DNA of 64,000 nt from Actinomyces gaoshouyii (GCF_002072175.1 NZ_MVIV01000002.1:310001-374000), one strand, 5' to 3'; positions 29,938 through 39,254 are shown, counted from the first letter of the stretch. Numbers and translations are program-made. Notes: generated by a model from the letters alone, not told the origin.

Positions 29938-30431
29938 GGGCGCAACTCCAAGGTGGTCTGACCGATCTTCACGGGCACGCCGATCGGCAGCTCGACGGCC
30001 CCGTGCACCGAGCGCCCGCCCAGCATGGTGCCGTTCGTGGAGCCCAAGTCCTCCAGCCACCAGGACCCGTCCTTGGGGAAGACGCGGGCGTGGCGGCTGG
30101 AGGCGTAGGAGTCATCGAGCACGAGGGTTGATGACGGCGATCGGCCGATGATGATCGACGAGGGGGAGAGGGGAACGGTGGAGCCGGCGAGCGGCCCCTC
30201 GGTGATGATGAGGCGGCGGGCGTCGTTGCGCCTGGGCGGCGCGGGCGGGGCCTGAGGGGCGAGCTGGCCCTGCCCCCGCTGCGCGCGGGGAGCGGAGGGG
30301 AGCGCGCGCCCGGGGCGCCCGATCGGGATATCGGCCATGTCGCGCTTCAGGACGCGGATGACGAGATATACGAAAACCCACAGCAGGACGATGAACCCCA
30401 GTCGCAGAGCAGTGAAGGCCAACTGGCTCAA
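29934..30431 (-). CDS. fhaB: FHA domain protein FhaB (FipA)
   Basis: The 165-residue protein has an N-terminal membrane helix (about 7-27), a Pro/Arg-rich linker and a C-terminal FHA domain (about 85-163). FHA hallmarks are IIIGRSPSSTLVLDDSYASS, RHARVF and LGSTNGTMLGG. FHA domains bind phosphothreonine, so this protein reads out PknA/PknB activity at the membrane, by analogy with mycobacterial FipA. It is coupled to fhaA and pstP by 4-bp overlaps. Confidence 0.93.
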   Translation of the reverse strand: MSQLAFTALRLGFIVLLWVFVYLVIRVLKRDMADIPIGRPGRALPSAPRAQRGQGQLAPQAPPAPPRRNDARRLIITEGPLAGSTVPLSPSSIIIGRSPSSTLVLDDSYASSRHARVFPKDGSWWLEDLGSTNGTMLGGRSVHGAVELPIGVPVKIGQTTLELRP

Positions 30432-31150
30432 GTGGCCGCTCCTACGGGTGACGGCGCCTGGTCGGCGCTCTGCGACCCGTCCCAGAACATGATCCGGGTG
30501 CGGCCGATCGTCAGCGTGTTGCCGTCCAGGAGGGTGGCGGCGTCGACCCTGTGGCCCTCGACGAAGGTGCCGTTGGTCGAACCGAGATCGGTGGCGATGG
30601 CATGACCCTGGGTCAGGCGGATCTCCAGGTGGCGGCGGGAGACGCCGGAGTCATCGACGATGATGTCCGCTTCGCTGCCGCGGCCGATGACCGTGACCTG
30701 TCCGGTGAGCAGGTAGCGCTGGCCGTCGATATCGAGGATCGGTTGGGTCGGCGACGGCGTGGCGACCGGGGTGGAGGCGCCGCGGCGCGTGGAGGAGTCG
30801 ATCTCGATGGCCGAGGCCGTGAGGGCGGAGTCGGAGGCGAACACGACCTCCACGGGCCCGACGAAGGAGTAGCCCTGCTCGGCGGCGTGGGACGTGGCGA
30901 CGTCGATGAGCTGGTGGGCCATCTCCTCCTCGCTCCAGGCGCGGACTTGCTCGATGGCGGTGGCGGGGAGCCGGACGCGGAAGTGGTTGGGAACCACGGA
31001 GCGGTCGCGCGCGAATGAGGCGGCCCGCTTGTCCATCGTCTCGCGGATCTTGGAGGCGATCTCGATCGGCTCGATGTCGTCCCCCAGCCGTGACATGGCA
31101 CGGTTGGTGACGCTCCCTACGCCCTTCTCGAGCTTGTCCAGGAAACCCAT
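30428..31150 (-). CDS. fhaA: FHA domain protein FhaA (DUF3662 + FHA)
   Basis: From ATG 31150 (GGAGG upstream, protein beginning MGFLDKLEKGVGSVTNRAM) the product has 240 residues. The N-terminal DUF3662 domain covers about 1-120 and the FHA domain about 150-225, with TVIGRGSEADIIVDDSGVS, SRRHLEIRL and DLGSTNGTF. FhaA links phosphorylation by PknB to peptidoglycan synthesis in mycobacteria. It is the first gene of the operon; ATCGTA at 31214-31219 (TACGAT on the coding strand) may be its -10 element. Confidence 0.93.
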   Translation of the reverse strand: MGFLDKLEKGVGSVTNRAMSRLGDDIEPIEIASKIRETMDKRAASFARDRSVVPNHFRVRLPATAIEQVRAWSEEEMAHQLIDVATSHAAEQGYSFVGPVEVVFASDSALTASAIEIDSSTRRGASTPVATPSPTQPILDIDGQRYLLTGQVTVIGRGSEADIIVDDSGVSRRHLEIRLTQGHAIATDLGSTNGTFVEGHRVDAATLLDGNTLTIGRTRIMFWDGSQSADQAPSPVGAAT

Positions 31151-31382
31151 GGACTCAACCTCCCTGTGTGGGGACCGTGCCCGGCCGCATGAGACCGGGT
31201 TCTCTCCGCGTCCATCGTAACCGCTGATCCGGTGCGAGCCGAGTGGGGTGCGTTGCAAGACGGTCGACATTCGCGGGGCGGTGCTCCCTGTGGAGGAGCC
31301 GGGTGACTGGTGTCACTTCCGAGGGGGAGGTCCTCAATTGGACTCCGGGGGCGCCCAGCGGCTATCGTCTCTCTCGCTTCTC

Positions 31383-31466
31383 GCGCGAGTGGCGGAATTG
31401 GTAGACGCGCACGGTTCAGGTCCGTGTGATCTCACGATCATGGGGGTTCGAGTCCCCCCTCGCGCA
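31383..31466 (+). tRNA. tRNA-Leu (CAG)
   Basis: This 84-nt class II tRNA has acceptor GCGCGAG paired with CTCGCGC. The D arm contains TGGCGGAATTGGTAGACGCG. The anticodon loop TTCAGGT gives CAG, the variable arm is long (TGATCTCACGATCA), and the T arm has GGGGGTTCGAGTCCCCC. The discriminator is A, as leucine tRNAs require. Confidence 0.97.
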
Positions 31467-31480
31467 CCGAATGCGGTGCG

Positions 31481-31504
31481 GGCCCGGTCCAGATGGACCG
31501 GGCC
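31481..31504. terminator. Hairpin terminator after tRNA-Leu
   Basis: A perfect 10-bp stem GGCCCGGTCC / GGACCGGGCC with an AGAT loop lies 14 bp past the tRNA, followed by TTCGTCG. It may also terminate the convergent vanZ-like gene. Confidence 0.8.
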
Positions 31505-31590
31505 TTCGTCGTCGTAGTGGTGATCCCGGTTGTCCCGGCCGCTGGCTGCCCCGCGGTTCGGCGGGGTGGGGGACGGCGGCCACGTGCGGC

Positions 31591-32118
31591 TCAGGCGCGG
31601 CGTCGGCGCTCGCCGAGGCGGGCGACCATGAGGCCGACGGCTGCTCCGCACCAGGAGCCGATGGCGTTCTGGGCGACGTTGGCCAGGCTCGGCCTGCGCT
31701 CCAGGGCGGGGATGAGTGCCTGGGCGAGCTCCGCGCCCGTTCCGATGAGGCAGCCCAGCAGTGCCCACGCCCACCAGGGCACCCTCGGCCAGGCCAGCGT
31801 GAGGATCGCCGTCAAGGGCGCCAGCATGACGAGGTTGAGAACGACGTCCTTGCCCGCCTCGCTCAGGAAGAACGGGCCGAGGAGGTCCTTCGTGGAGGCG
31901 ATATCCCCTCCCGAGGGCCAGAGCACCGCCATGAGCACCGCGATCCCGTATAGCACCGCCAGAGCTCTCGCCGTCCTCCGGCGGGGGCCGAGGCGGTGGG
32001 TGTGCCCGGGCGTGGTGAGCTGATCAGGCCCGAGGAGGGGGAGCCCCTCGGCGGAGTCCGGATCGATGGTGCTGGGCGCTCTGACACGGGAGGAGTGCGA
32101 GGTCATGGGGGCGGGCAC
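31591..32118 (-). CDS. VanZ-like membrane protein
   Basis: The start is best placed at GTG 32118, because TACGCT on the coding strand (32131-32126) ends 7 nt before it; ATG 32106 is a second choice. The product has 175 residues, with a disordered N-terminus (about 1-45) and four hydrophobic helices (about 50-165). Segments KDVVLNLVMLAPLTAIL and GTGAELAQALIP are typical of the VanZ family. VanZ relatives are associated with teicoplanin tolerance in enterococci, but most chromosomal members have no known role. Confidence 0.82.
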   Translation of the reverse strand: MPAPMTSHSSRVRAPSTIDPDSAEGLPLLGPDQLTTPGHTHRLGPRRRTARALAVLYGIAVLMAVLWPSGGDIASTKDLLGPFFLSEAGKDVVLNLVMLAPLTAILTLAWPRVPWWAWALLGCLIGTGAELAQALIPALERRPSLANVAQNAIGSWCGAAVGLMVARLGERRRRA

Positions 32119-32125
32119 GCCTCTC

Positions 32126-32131
32126 AGCGTA
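32126..32131 (-). promoter_or_regulatory. -10 element of leaderless vanZ-like gene
   Basis: TACGCT on the minus strand ends 7 nt before GTG 32118 and decides the start choice. The repeat copy 3 begins about 70 bp further upstream. Confidence 0.5.
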
Positions 32132-32198
32132 GGTGCGGGACGGGACGGGTGTTGAGACCGCAGCGGCTCGAAATGATCACGAGGCCGGGTGATCGGCG

Positions 32199-32320
32199 CG
32201 AGACCGGTCGATATCAGGAGCGAGACCGGTCTGCTATCCACAGGCCCTCCCCGCCCCCGCAAGGGCTAGGAGGGCCTGTGGAGGACCGACCGGTCTCGAT
32301 CGTCATTTCGACCGGTCTCG
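32199..32320. repeat. 22-bp-phased ACCGGT element, copy 3 (inverted pair with inner hairpin)
   Basis: Left arm 32199-32231 and right arm 32287-32320 each hold two ACCGGT units exactly 22 bp apart, in opposite orientation. Between them is a perfect 13-bp hairpin stem (CCACAGGCCCTCC at 32238-32250 with its complement at 32269-32281). CTATCCACAGG in the stem looks like a DnaA box. The length (about 122 bp) and right arm closely match copy 1. A degenerate third unit may lie at 32167-32189. Confidence 0.85.
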
Positions 32321-32339
32321 GCGTGGTGGGGCCCGGGGA

Positions 32340-32552
32340 TCAGCAGCAGCCGGTCTCGATGCTCTGCTCGGCGAGCTCGCGGCGGGCGCGCCAGTACTCC
32401 CTCTCGCTCATCGGTTCGTGATCCGGATGCTCGCGCCGGTGACGGGCGATGTAGCGCTCGTACCCGGATTCGCCGGTGAAGTCCCGCCACATGGCGCGCG
32501 CCTGGCGCAAGCCGTTGGGGAGCCCCGTCAGGGCGCGAGTCATCCGAGTCAT
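32340..32552 (-). CDS. YbdD/YjiX family protein (DUF466)
   Basis: This 70-residue protein carries the family core GESGYERYIARHRREHP (about 27-43) and SEREYWRARRE, ending in a Cys-Cys pair (ETGCC). YbdD/YjiX proteins are encoded next to CstA-type transporters and appear to be needed for pyruvate uptake by them in E. coli. It begins 19 bp after the cstA stop, as expected for an operon. The nearby repeat copy 3 follows its 3' end. Confidence 0.93.
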   Translation of the reverse strand: MTRMTRALTGLPNGLRQARAMWRDFTGESGYERYIARHRREHPDHEPMSEREYWRARRELAEQSIETGCC

Positions 32553-32571
32553 CTCCTTCTCCAGCCGGTTG

Positions 32572-34965
32572 TCAGTGGGCGCCGTGGGGCGCCTGGCCTG
32601 GGATGAGCGCCGGGTCGCCCACGGTCTCGTACTCCTTGACGAGCTTCTTCTGCAACGGCGATGCGAACATCGTGCTCGGTGCGTAGAAGTTGGACTCCTG
32701 GTACGGGTCCTCGGAGTTCGAGGTGTTGCCCGTGCGGATCGACTTGACGACCCGCAGGAGTGCCATGACCATGACGAAGGCCACCATGACCACGAAGACG
32801 ACGGACAGTGTGCCCTGGATCATCGTGTTGCGCACCACGGCCTGGGTGTCGGCGATCGCCGCGGCGTCGGTGAGCGTGGGCAGGAGCTTCTTGGCGTCGC
32901 GCCACTGCTGGAAGTAGCCCACACTCCGATCGGTGGAGAAGATCTTGTGCCACGACGCCGTGAAGGTGACCACCGTGTCGAAAACCAGCGGGATCATCGG
33001 GATCCACACGTACTTCGTGTAGCCCTTGCGCACCACCATGACCGTGCACACCAGCAGCGCGACGGCCGCGATGAGCTGGTTGGCGATGCCGAAGAGCGGG
33101 TAGAGGGTCTGAATCCCTCCTCGTGGATCGGTCACGCCCATGAGAAGCAGCGATCCCCAGGCCGCCACGACGACGGCGGTGGTCGCCCAGGCGCCCACGT
33201 GCCAGGAGGGGTCGCGGAACCTGGGCCAGATGTTGCCCAGGGCGTCGGAGAGCTGGAAGCGCGCCACACGGGTGACGGCGTCGACGGCCGAGAGGATGAA
33301 CAGGGCCTCGAACATGATGGCGAAGTGGTACCAGAAGCCCATCATGGCCCTTCCGCCGCCGATCTGGTGGAGGATGTGCGACATCCCGACGCTGAGGGTC
33401 GGCGCCCCGCCGGTGCGCGAGACGATGCTGGGCTCGCCGACATCGGAGGCCACCTGCTTGAGCGCATCGGCGCCGGTATAGGTCGTGGGGGTGCCCGCCT
33501 CGTCCCAGGAGTCCCAGGTGGGCTCCATCCGGTTGCCGTGGGCATCGGTGACGTTCAGGTTCTCGACGGCGGCATCGGCGATCTCGGCGCGCGCGGCGGC
33601 CTTGTCGTCGCCGTGGCGGGCGGCGGCCGTGGCGACGACGCCGGGGCCGGCGAGCTTGTTCATCGTAGCCTCGGAGGTGTTCATCGAGAAGTAGATGCCG
33701 GGGCTGAGCGAGACGGCCGCCGCCAGGGCCATGATCGCCACGAAGGACTCCATGAGCATGCCGGCGTAGCCGATCATGCGGACCTGCGACTCCTTCTGGA
33801 TCATCTTGGGGCTGGTGCCCGAGGAGACCATGGCGTGCATGCCGGACAGGGCGCCGCAGGCGATGGTGATGAACAGGAACGGGAAGATCCCGCCGGCGAA
33901 AACCGGTCCCTCGGTGTTGAGGGCGAACTCGGAGACGGCGGCCATCTTGACGACGGGGTGCACGATGATGATCCCGATGGCCAGGACCGCGATGGTGCCG
34001 ACCTTCATGAAGGTCGAGAGGTAGTCGCGCGGGGTGAGCAGCACCCATACCGGCAGGACGGCGGCGAGGAAGCCGTAGATGACCATGGCCCACACGAGTG
34101 TCGTGGGGGACAGGTGCAGGAACCTGCCGAAGGAGGACTCGGCCACCCATCGCCCGCCGATGATGACGCCGATGAGGATGGCGAAGCCGACGATGGAGAC
34201 CTGTGTGATCCTGCCGGGCTGGACGTAGCGCAGCCAGAGGCCCATGCCGATGGCGATCGGGATGGTCATGCCGACGCTGAAGACGCCCCAGGGGGACTCG
34301 GCGAGGGCGTTGACGCAGACCATCGCGAGGACTGCGAGGACGATCATGAGCATGACGAAGACGACGATCGTGGCGACCGTGCCACCGATCTTGCCGATCT
34401 CATCGGTGGCCATTTGGCCCAGTGACCGCCCGCCGCGTCGCATGGAGAAGAACAGGACGAGCATGTCCTGCACGGCCCCGGCGACGACGACGCCCAGGAT
34501 GATCCACAGTGTTCCGGGCAGGTACCCCATCTGGGCGGCCAGGACCGGACCGACCAGTGGTCCGGCGCCGGCGATGGCGGCGAAGTGGTGGCCGTAGAGG
34601 ACCACGCGGTGGGTCGGGTCGAAGTCGCGGCCGTTGTTGATGCGCTCGGCCGGGGTCGCGTTGGTGTCATCGGGGCGCATGATCGTGCGCTGGATGAACA
34701 GGCCGTAGAAGCGGTAGCCGATGGCGTAGGTGCAGATGGCGGTCACCACGAACCAGATCGTGTTGACCCTCTCCCCGCGCGCCACCGCCAGCATCCACCA
34801 GCCCAGCACGCCCAGGGCGGTGATGACCACCCAGGTCGCGATGCGCTTGGGGGTCCAGGTGGTGTCCATCCTGGTGCCGACGGGCACGCCGGCCTTGTTC
34901 CTGATGATGAGGCGCTCCTCCTGGGGAGTGTAGGAGGGGATATCTCTTTGGTCTTGGGAGTCCAT
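32572..34965 (-). CDS. cstA: Carbon starvation protein CstA (pyruvate/peptide transporter)
   Basis: The 797-residue protein has about 16-18 membrane helices. CstA family segments include NNGRDFDPTHRVVLYGHHFA, AIAGAGPLVGPVLAAQMGY and HAMVSSGTSPKMI. The family imports pyruvate or peptides on carbon limitation. The extra hydrophilic stretch at about 430-520 is in the long CstA subtype. The ATG at 34965 has GAAGGGAAG upstream. The YbdD-like gene follows after 19 bp; a LysR regulator gene lies 123 bp upstream on the same strand but looks functionally tied to the exporter beyond it. Confidence 0.95.
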   Translation of the reverse strand: MDSQDQRDIPSYTPQEERLIIRNKAGVPVGTRMDTTWTPKRIATWVVITALGVLGWWMLAVARGERVNTIWFVVTAICTYAIGYRFYGLFIQRTIMRPDDTNATPAERINNGRDFDPTHRVVLYGHHFAAIAGAGPLVGPVLAAQMGYLPGTLWIILGVVVAGAVQDMLVLFFSMRRGGRSLGQMATDEIGKIGGTVATIVVFVMLMIVLAVLAMVCVNALAESPWGVFSVGMTIPIAIGMGLWLRYVQPGRITQVSIVGFAILIGVIIGGRWVAESSFGRFLHLSPTTLVWAMVIYGFLAAVLPVWVLLTPRDYLSTFMKVGTIAVLAIGIIIVHPVVKMAAVSEFALNTEGPVFAGGIFPFLFITIACGALSGMHAMVSSGTSPKMIQKESQVRMIGYAGMLMESFVAIMALAAAVSLSPGIYFSMNTSEATMNKLAGPGVVATAAARHGDDKAAARAEIADAAVENLNVTDAHGNRMEPTWDSWDEAGTPTTYTGADALKQVASDVGEPSIVSRTGGAPTLSVGMSHILHQIGGGRAMMGFWYHFAIMFEALFILSAVDAVTRVARFQLSDALGNIWPRFRDPSWHVGAWATTAVVVAAWGSLLLMGVTDPRGGIQTLYPLFGIANQLIAAVALLVCTVMVVRKGYTKYVWIPMIPLVFDTVVTFTASWHKIFSTDRSVGYFQQWRDAKKLLPTLTDAAAIADTQAVVRNTMIQGTLSVVFVVMVAFVMVMALLRVVKSIRTGNTSNSEDPYQESNFYAPSTMFASPLQKKLVKEYETVGDPALIPGQAPHGAH

Positions 34966-35088
34966 GGCTTCCCTTCTCGGCGCTGAGAGAGCGTTGTGCG
35001 GTGGGGATCAGAGGCGCGCTTGGGACAACGGCCTGGCACAGGCTACTCATTGCCCCGAGATTTGGCCATGTTGCGCACACCCGTGTCA

Positions 35089-36033
35089 TCAAGAGAACGG
35101 CGCGCTGCCCGCCCCGGGGCGTATGGGCGGGCGCTGGCGACCGTCCACCGCTCGCGCGAAATGGGCCAGGAGCCTCTCCACCCCCGGGCGTCGTCGCCGT
35201 GCCCGGGGCAGCACCAGCAGGAGGCGGCGGCGCAGATCCAGTCCCACTGGCACGGTGCGGAGCTCACCGCTGCCCACGAAGCCCTCAGCGGCCGCATGGG
35301 GAACGACGGCGTGCGCCCCGGAATGGCGCACGGCTGTGAGGATCGCCGAGGTCGAGCCCAGTACGGGCGCGTCTGCGGGCACCGTGAGGCCCAGGCCGCC
35401 CAGCGCCTCCTCCAGCACCTTACGGGCGCCTGAGCCGGGCTCCCGCAGGACCAGGGTGCCGCAGCTGGTGGGATGCAGCAGCTCCTCGGCGCCCACGGGC
35501 GGCTCCCGCCGCGCCCAGGGGTGCCCCGGGCCGACTACCAGCACAAGCTCGTCCCTGCCCATGAGCCGCGACTCCAGCTGCTCACTGGCCCCGGCCCCCT
35601 CGATGAACCCGACCTCGGCACGGCCGCTGAGGACCCGATCCTGGACCGCCTGGGAGTTGCATACCTCCACTTGCGTGCCCACCTCCGCACCCGTGAGCCA
35701 CACCGGCAGCAGCTGCTCCGCCACCGTGTAGGAGGCTGCGATCCGCACCGGTGCGGGGGCGGCGCGGAGTCCCTCCAGGGCGGCTCCCACCTCATCGAGC
35801 GCGGTGAGGGCCTCCTGGGCCAGGGCGAGGATCATCTCGCCCTCAGTAGTCAGCCGGGTGCCCGAGGTGGTGCGGTGCAGCAGCGCGGTGCCGGCGCTGC
35901 GCTCCAGACGGGCCAGAGTCGCCGAGACCGTTGGCTGGGCCAGCCCCAGTGCCTGTGCGGCGGTCGAGATGGAGCCGGTCTCGGTCACGGTGATGAGTGC
36001 CTCCAGCTGCGCGGTGGTCGGACGCATAGCCAC
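35089..36033 (-). CDS. LysR-family transcriptional regulator
   Basis: The 314-residue protein has an N-terminal winged helix-turn-helix (about 1-65) with TGSISTAAQALGLAQPTVS and TRLTTEG, and a LysR substrate-binding domain (about 90-300). It is divergently transcribed from a YeiH-type exporter across about 55 bp, so it very likely controls that gene, like the yeiE-yeiH layout in enterobacteria. Start choice is open: GTG 36033 or ATG 36027. TATAGT (36041-36036, minus strand) is a likely -10 just upstream. Confidence 0.9.
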   Translation of the reverse strand: MAMRPTTAQLEALITVTETGSISTAAQALGLAQPTVSATLARLERSAGTALLHRTTSGTRLTTEGEMILALAQEALTALDEVGAALEGLRAAPAPVRIAASYTVAEQLLPVWLTGAEVGTQVEVCNSQAVQDRVLSGRAEVGFIEGAGASEQLESRLMGRDELVLVVGPGHPWARREPPVGAEELLHPTSCGTLVLREPGSGARKVLEEALGGLGLTVPADAPVLGSTSAILTAVRHSGAHAVVPHAAAEGFVGSGELRTVPVGLDLRRRLLLVLPRARRRRPGVERLLAHFARAVDGRQRPPIRPGAGSAPFS

Positions 36034-36088
36034 GCACTATAGCGCTCCAGGGATCCTGCTCTTGCCGGCGGTCGGCCTTGAACCCAGC

Positions 36089-37177
36089 ATGGTCGGCGTG
36101 AAGAACCGTCCCACCGATCTGCTGCCGGGCCTGGCCCTGTGCGGCGCCGTCGCCATCGCCTCCATCCTCATCAACAGGCAGGTGCCACTGCTCTCCAGCA
36201 TGCTCCTGGCCGTCCTGACGGGCCTGGTCCTGCGCAATATCGGCCTCATCCCCGGCAGCGCCGAGGCCGGGATCGCCTTGAGCGGCAGGACGCTCCTGCG
36301 CCTGGGCGTCGTCCTGCTCGGCCTACGGCTGTCGATCAGCGCCGTCCTGGCCCTGGGCTGGGGGGCCGTGGCGGTCATCGTCATGACTGTCACCACGGTC
36401 TTCCTGGGGACCCTGGGGCTGGGGCGCCTCCTGGGGCTGGGGCGCGCCACCTGCCTGCTCACCGCTACCGGCACCGCTATCTGCGGGGCGGCCGCGGTGG
36501 CCGGGGTGAGCGCCGTCGTGCGCCCCGGCCCGGGGGCGCGGCAGGACGAGGTCGAGGAGGCGGCGGCAACAGCGGTGGCCACTGTCACCCTCTACGGCAC
36601 GCTCGCCGTCCTCCTCATGCCCCTGGCGGTCGGAGCCCTGGGCCTACCGGCGGTGCCCGCCGGGGTGTGGGTGGGCGCGTCGGTCCACGAGGTGGGTCAG
36701 GTCACGGCGACCGCCGGCGTCATCGGCGGGGAGGTGCTCGACGCCGCCGTGGTGGCCAAGCTCGGCCGGGTCGCCCTCCTGGCTCCCCTGGTGGCACTCG
36801 TCGGCGTGGCAGAGGGGCGTCGGGCCCGGCGCGAGCAGCAGCACAGTATCGAGCGCAGCGAGGTCAGCGCCGTTCTGGCCGGAGCGCCCGTCCCGCACCC
36901 CTCGCGCGTGACCCCGGTGGTGCCCCTGTTCGTGCTGGGATTCCTTGCCGCAGTGGCCCTGCGCTCCGTGGCCGGTGGAATCCTGCCGTCCTGGCTGCTG
37001 GCCGGGGCGGAGACCACCTCCGGCCTGCTGCTGACCATGGCCATGTGCTCCATGGGGGCGGGGGTCAACCTGCGCCGACTGGCGAGTGCCGGGCTGCCGG
37101 CGCTGGGGCTGGGGGCCGGGGCCACCGCTATCGCCGTGCTGGTCTCACTGGCCGGCGTGCTGATGACGGTCGGCTGA
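36089..37177 (+). CDS. YeiH/UPF0324-family putative sulfate exporter
   Basis: From ATG 36089 the product has 362 residues and about ten membrane helices. Family segments are LLRLGVVLLGLRLS (about 75-88), TGTAICGAAAVAGV and the motif VGASVHEVGQVTATAG (about 200-215). YeiH proteins are annotated as putative sulfate exporters; transport has not been firmly shown. The ribosome site is weak, so a start a few codons away is possible. Divergent LysR regulator upstream. Confidence 0.88.
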   Translation: MVGVKNRPTDLLPGLALCGAVAIASILINRQVPLLSSMLLAVLTGLVLRNIGLIPGSAEAGIALSGRTLLRLGVVLLGLRLSISAVLALGWGAVAVIVMTVTTVFLGTLGLGRLLGLGRATCLLTATGTAICGAAAVAGVSAVVRPGPGARQDEVEEAAATAVATVTLYGTLAVLLMPLAVGALGLPAVPAGVWVGASVHEVGQVTATAGVIGGEVLDAAVVAKLGRVALLAPLVALVGVAEGRRARREQQHSIERSEVSAVLAGAPVPHPSRVTPVVPLFVLGFLAAVALRSVAGGILPSWLLAGAETTSGLLLTMAMCSMGAGVNLRRLASAGLPALGLGAGATAIAVLVSLAGVLMTVG

Positions 37178-37230
37178 GCGGCACTGGCGCGCGATGAGGG
37201 GATCCGGGCCCGATCGGGTCCACGCGCCCC

Positions 37231-38685
37231 TCAGGAGGGCCCGTCGTCCAGGTGCGCCACCAGGGATGCCGCCAGGCCCGTATAGGTCGCGGGCGTGAGT
37301 GCCAGGAGGCGCTCCTCCACGTCGGCGGGCATCCCCAGGTCCGTGATGAAGGCCCGCATCCCCGCGGCGCTCACCGCGCGACCGCGGGTCAGATCCTTGA
37401 GCCGCTCGTAGGGGTCGGCCATGCCCTCGGCGCCGGCCACCGACGCCGCCCGCATCGCCTGCTGCACCGGCTCCCCCAGCACCTCCCACGTGTCGTCCAG
37501 GTCCTGCGCGAGGCGGCTCGCATCGACGTCGAGACCGGCCAGACCCCGGCGGATGTTGTCGATGGCCAGTAGGGAGTGGCCCAGGCCGACGCCGATATTG
37601 CGCTGCGTCGTCGAATCGGTGAGATCGCGCTGGAGGCGGGAGGTCACCAGCGTGGCGGCGAGTGTGTCCAGCAGCGCCCCCGAGATCTCCAGGTTCGCCT
37701 CGGCGTTCTCGAAGCGGATCGGGTTGACCTTGTGCGGCATCGTCGACGAGCCGGTGGAGCCCTGCGCGCTCAGGCGCTGGCGGAAGTAGCCCAGGGAGAT
37801 GTAGGACCAGGCGTCCGTGGCCAGGTTGTGGGCGATCCGGCCGAAGCGCGCCACATCGGCGTAGAGCTCGGCCTGCCAGTCGTGGGACTCGATCTGCGTG
37901 GTCAGCGGGTTCCAGGTCAGGCCCAGGTGCTCCACGAAGGCGCGGGACACCGCCTCCCAGTCGGCCCCCGGCACGGCGACGACGTGCGCCCCGTAGGTGC
38001 CGGTGGCGCCGTTGATCTTGCCCAGGTACTCGGCGGCCTCGACACGGCGCGCCTGGCGGCCCAGCCGGTGGGCGAGCACGGCGATCTCCTTGCCGAGCGT
38101 GGTGGGCGTGGCGGGCTGGCCGTGCGTGCGCGCCAGCATCGCGACATCGGCGTGCTCGCGAGCCATGGCGGTCAGGTCGGCCACGAGCCCGTGGGCCGCC
38201 GGGAGCCAGGCCTCGGTGATGGCCGAGCGGATCGTCAGGGCGTAGGCGAGGTTGTTGATGTCTTCGGAGGTGCAGAAGATGTGGACGATCTCGCCCACCT
38301 CCGGCAGGACGGAGGCCCCGCCGTCGGCGCCCGTGACCCCGGGGGCCTGGGCCGCGGCGGCGAGGCGGCGCTTGAGCAGGTACTCCACGGCCTTGACGTC
38401 GTGGCGGGTCTCGGCCTCGATGGCGGCGAGCTCGGCGATCTCGTTCGGCCCGAAGGTCTCCACGAGCCCGCGCAGGTAGGCGGTCTCGGTGTCGGTCAGG
38501 ACGGGTGCCCCGGGGAGCACGCGGGTGGCAGTGAGGTGGATGAGCCACTCGATCTCGACGTGCAGGCGCGCCCGGTTGAGCGCGGCCTCGGAGAGGTGGT
38601 TGGTCAGCGGGGCGACGACGGCGCGGTAGCGGCCGTCGAGCGGGCCCAGGGCGATGGGGGGAGTCACGGTGGCGAGGTCGACCAT
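37231..38685 (-). CDS. purB: Adenylosuccinate lyase
   Basis: PurB performs two fumarate-releasing steps of purine synthesis (SAICAR to AICAR, adenylosuccinate to AMP). The 484-residue protein has the fumarase/lyase signature GSSTMPHKVNP (about 310-320) on the mobile catalytic loop and MLARTHGQPATPTTLGKE (about 175-192). ATG 38685 gives the normal length. CACAAT (38697-38692, minus strand) ends 6 nt upstream, implying a leaderless message. The frame stays open far upstream, but that part is not lyase-like. Confidence 0.96.
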   Translation of the reverse strand: MVDLATVTPPIALGPLDGRYRAVVAPLTNHLSEAALNRARLHVEIEWLIHLTATRVLPGAPVLTDTETAYLRGLVETFGPNEIAELAAIEAETRHDVKAVEYLLKRRLAAAAQAPGVTGADGGASVLPEVGEIVHIFCTSEDINNLAYALTIRSAITEAWLPAAHGLVADLTAMAREHADVAMLARTHGQPATPTTLGKEIAVLAHRLGRQARRVEAAEYLGKINGATGTYGAHVVAVPGADWEAVSRAFVEHLGLTWNPLTTQIESHDWQAELYADVARFGRIAHNLATDAWSYISLGYFRQRLSAQGSTGSSTMPHKVNPIRFENAEANLEISGALLDTLAATLVTSRLQRDLTDSTTQRNIGVGLGHSLLAIDNIRRGLAGLDVDASRLAQDLDDTWEVLGEPVQQAMRAASVAGAEGMADPYERLKDLTRGRAVSAAGMRAFITDLGMPADVEERLLALTPATYTGLAASLVAHLDDGPS

Positions 38686-38741
38686 GCGCTCATTGTGGCA
38701 GGTGCCGGGCGCCCCGCGCGGGGCGCCCGGCGGGAGGGCGG

Positions 38742-39152
38742 TCAATCGCGCTCGCGGTGGAGGGCGGCGGCGACGACCGTCGAGACGACCGAGGCGATGA
38801 GCGCGGCTGGGATCGCCCCGGACCAGCCGTCCACCGTCAGCCCCACAGCCAGGCGGTCGCCAGCGGCGCCGCTGAGGAACTCCTCTGTGATCCAGCCCGT
38901 CAACCGCAGCATCGCCCCGTTGATCACGAGGGCGAACAGCCCGAGGGTGAGGAGGCGCAGGGGGAGGGTCAGCACCTTGACCACCGGCTTGACCACCGAG
39001 TTCACGGCGGCGAGCACCGCGCCGATGATGAGGAGGTTGGTGATCGTCGGCAGCGTCGTCGCGTTGGCGGGCAGGGACAGCGAAGCGGGCAGGAGGAGCG
39101 AGGCCAACCACAGCCCGGCGGCGTTCCCAACGATCCGGATGGCGAGTTCCAT
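38742..39152 (-). CDS. Phage holin family 4-like membrane protein
   Basis: The 136-residue protein (MELAIRIVGNAAGLWLASLL) has four hydrophobic helices. NLLIIGAVLAAVNSVVKPVV and LTLPLRLLTLGLFALVINGAML match the PF04020 'phage holin 4' family, which is chromosomal and widespread in actinobacteria. Despite the name there is no phage context here. It follows purB's promoter region on the same strand. Function unknown. Confidence 0.88.
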   Translation of the reverse strand: MELAIRIVGNAAGLWLASLLLPASLSLPANATTLPTITNLLIIGAVLAAVNSVVKPVVKVLTLPLRLLTLGLFALVINGAMLRLTGWITEEFLSGAAGDRLAVGLTVDGWSGAIPAALIASVVSTVVAAALHRERD

Positions 39153-39254
39153 GCCCCTTATCCTGCCAGCCCCCGCGCGGGCCGCGCTGTGACAGGGACG
39201 TGAGGGGGCGTGGAGGCGCCCAGGAGGATGGCTGGACTTCGGTCCCGCTCTCGC

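Noticed and set aside
32340-32552. Selenoprotein or truncated gene for the 70-residue YbdD-like frame
   Set aside because: The ending Cys-Cys then TGA is normal for the family and its length is complete.
32476-34425. 649-codon plus-strand open frame opposite cstA
   Set aside because: Antisense shadow with His/Asp/Gly-rich composition; cstA is unmistakable on the other strand.
38742-39152. Phage holin as evidence of a prophage
   Set aside because: The family name is misleading; no phage genes surround it and such genes are chromosomal in actinobacteria.
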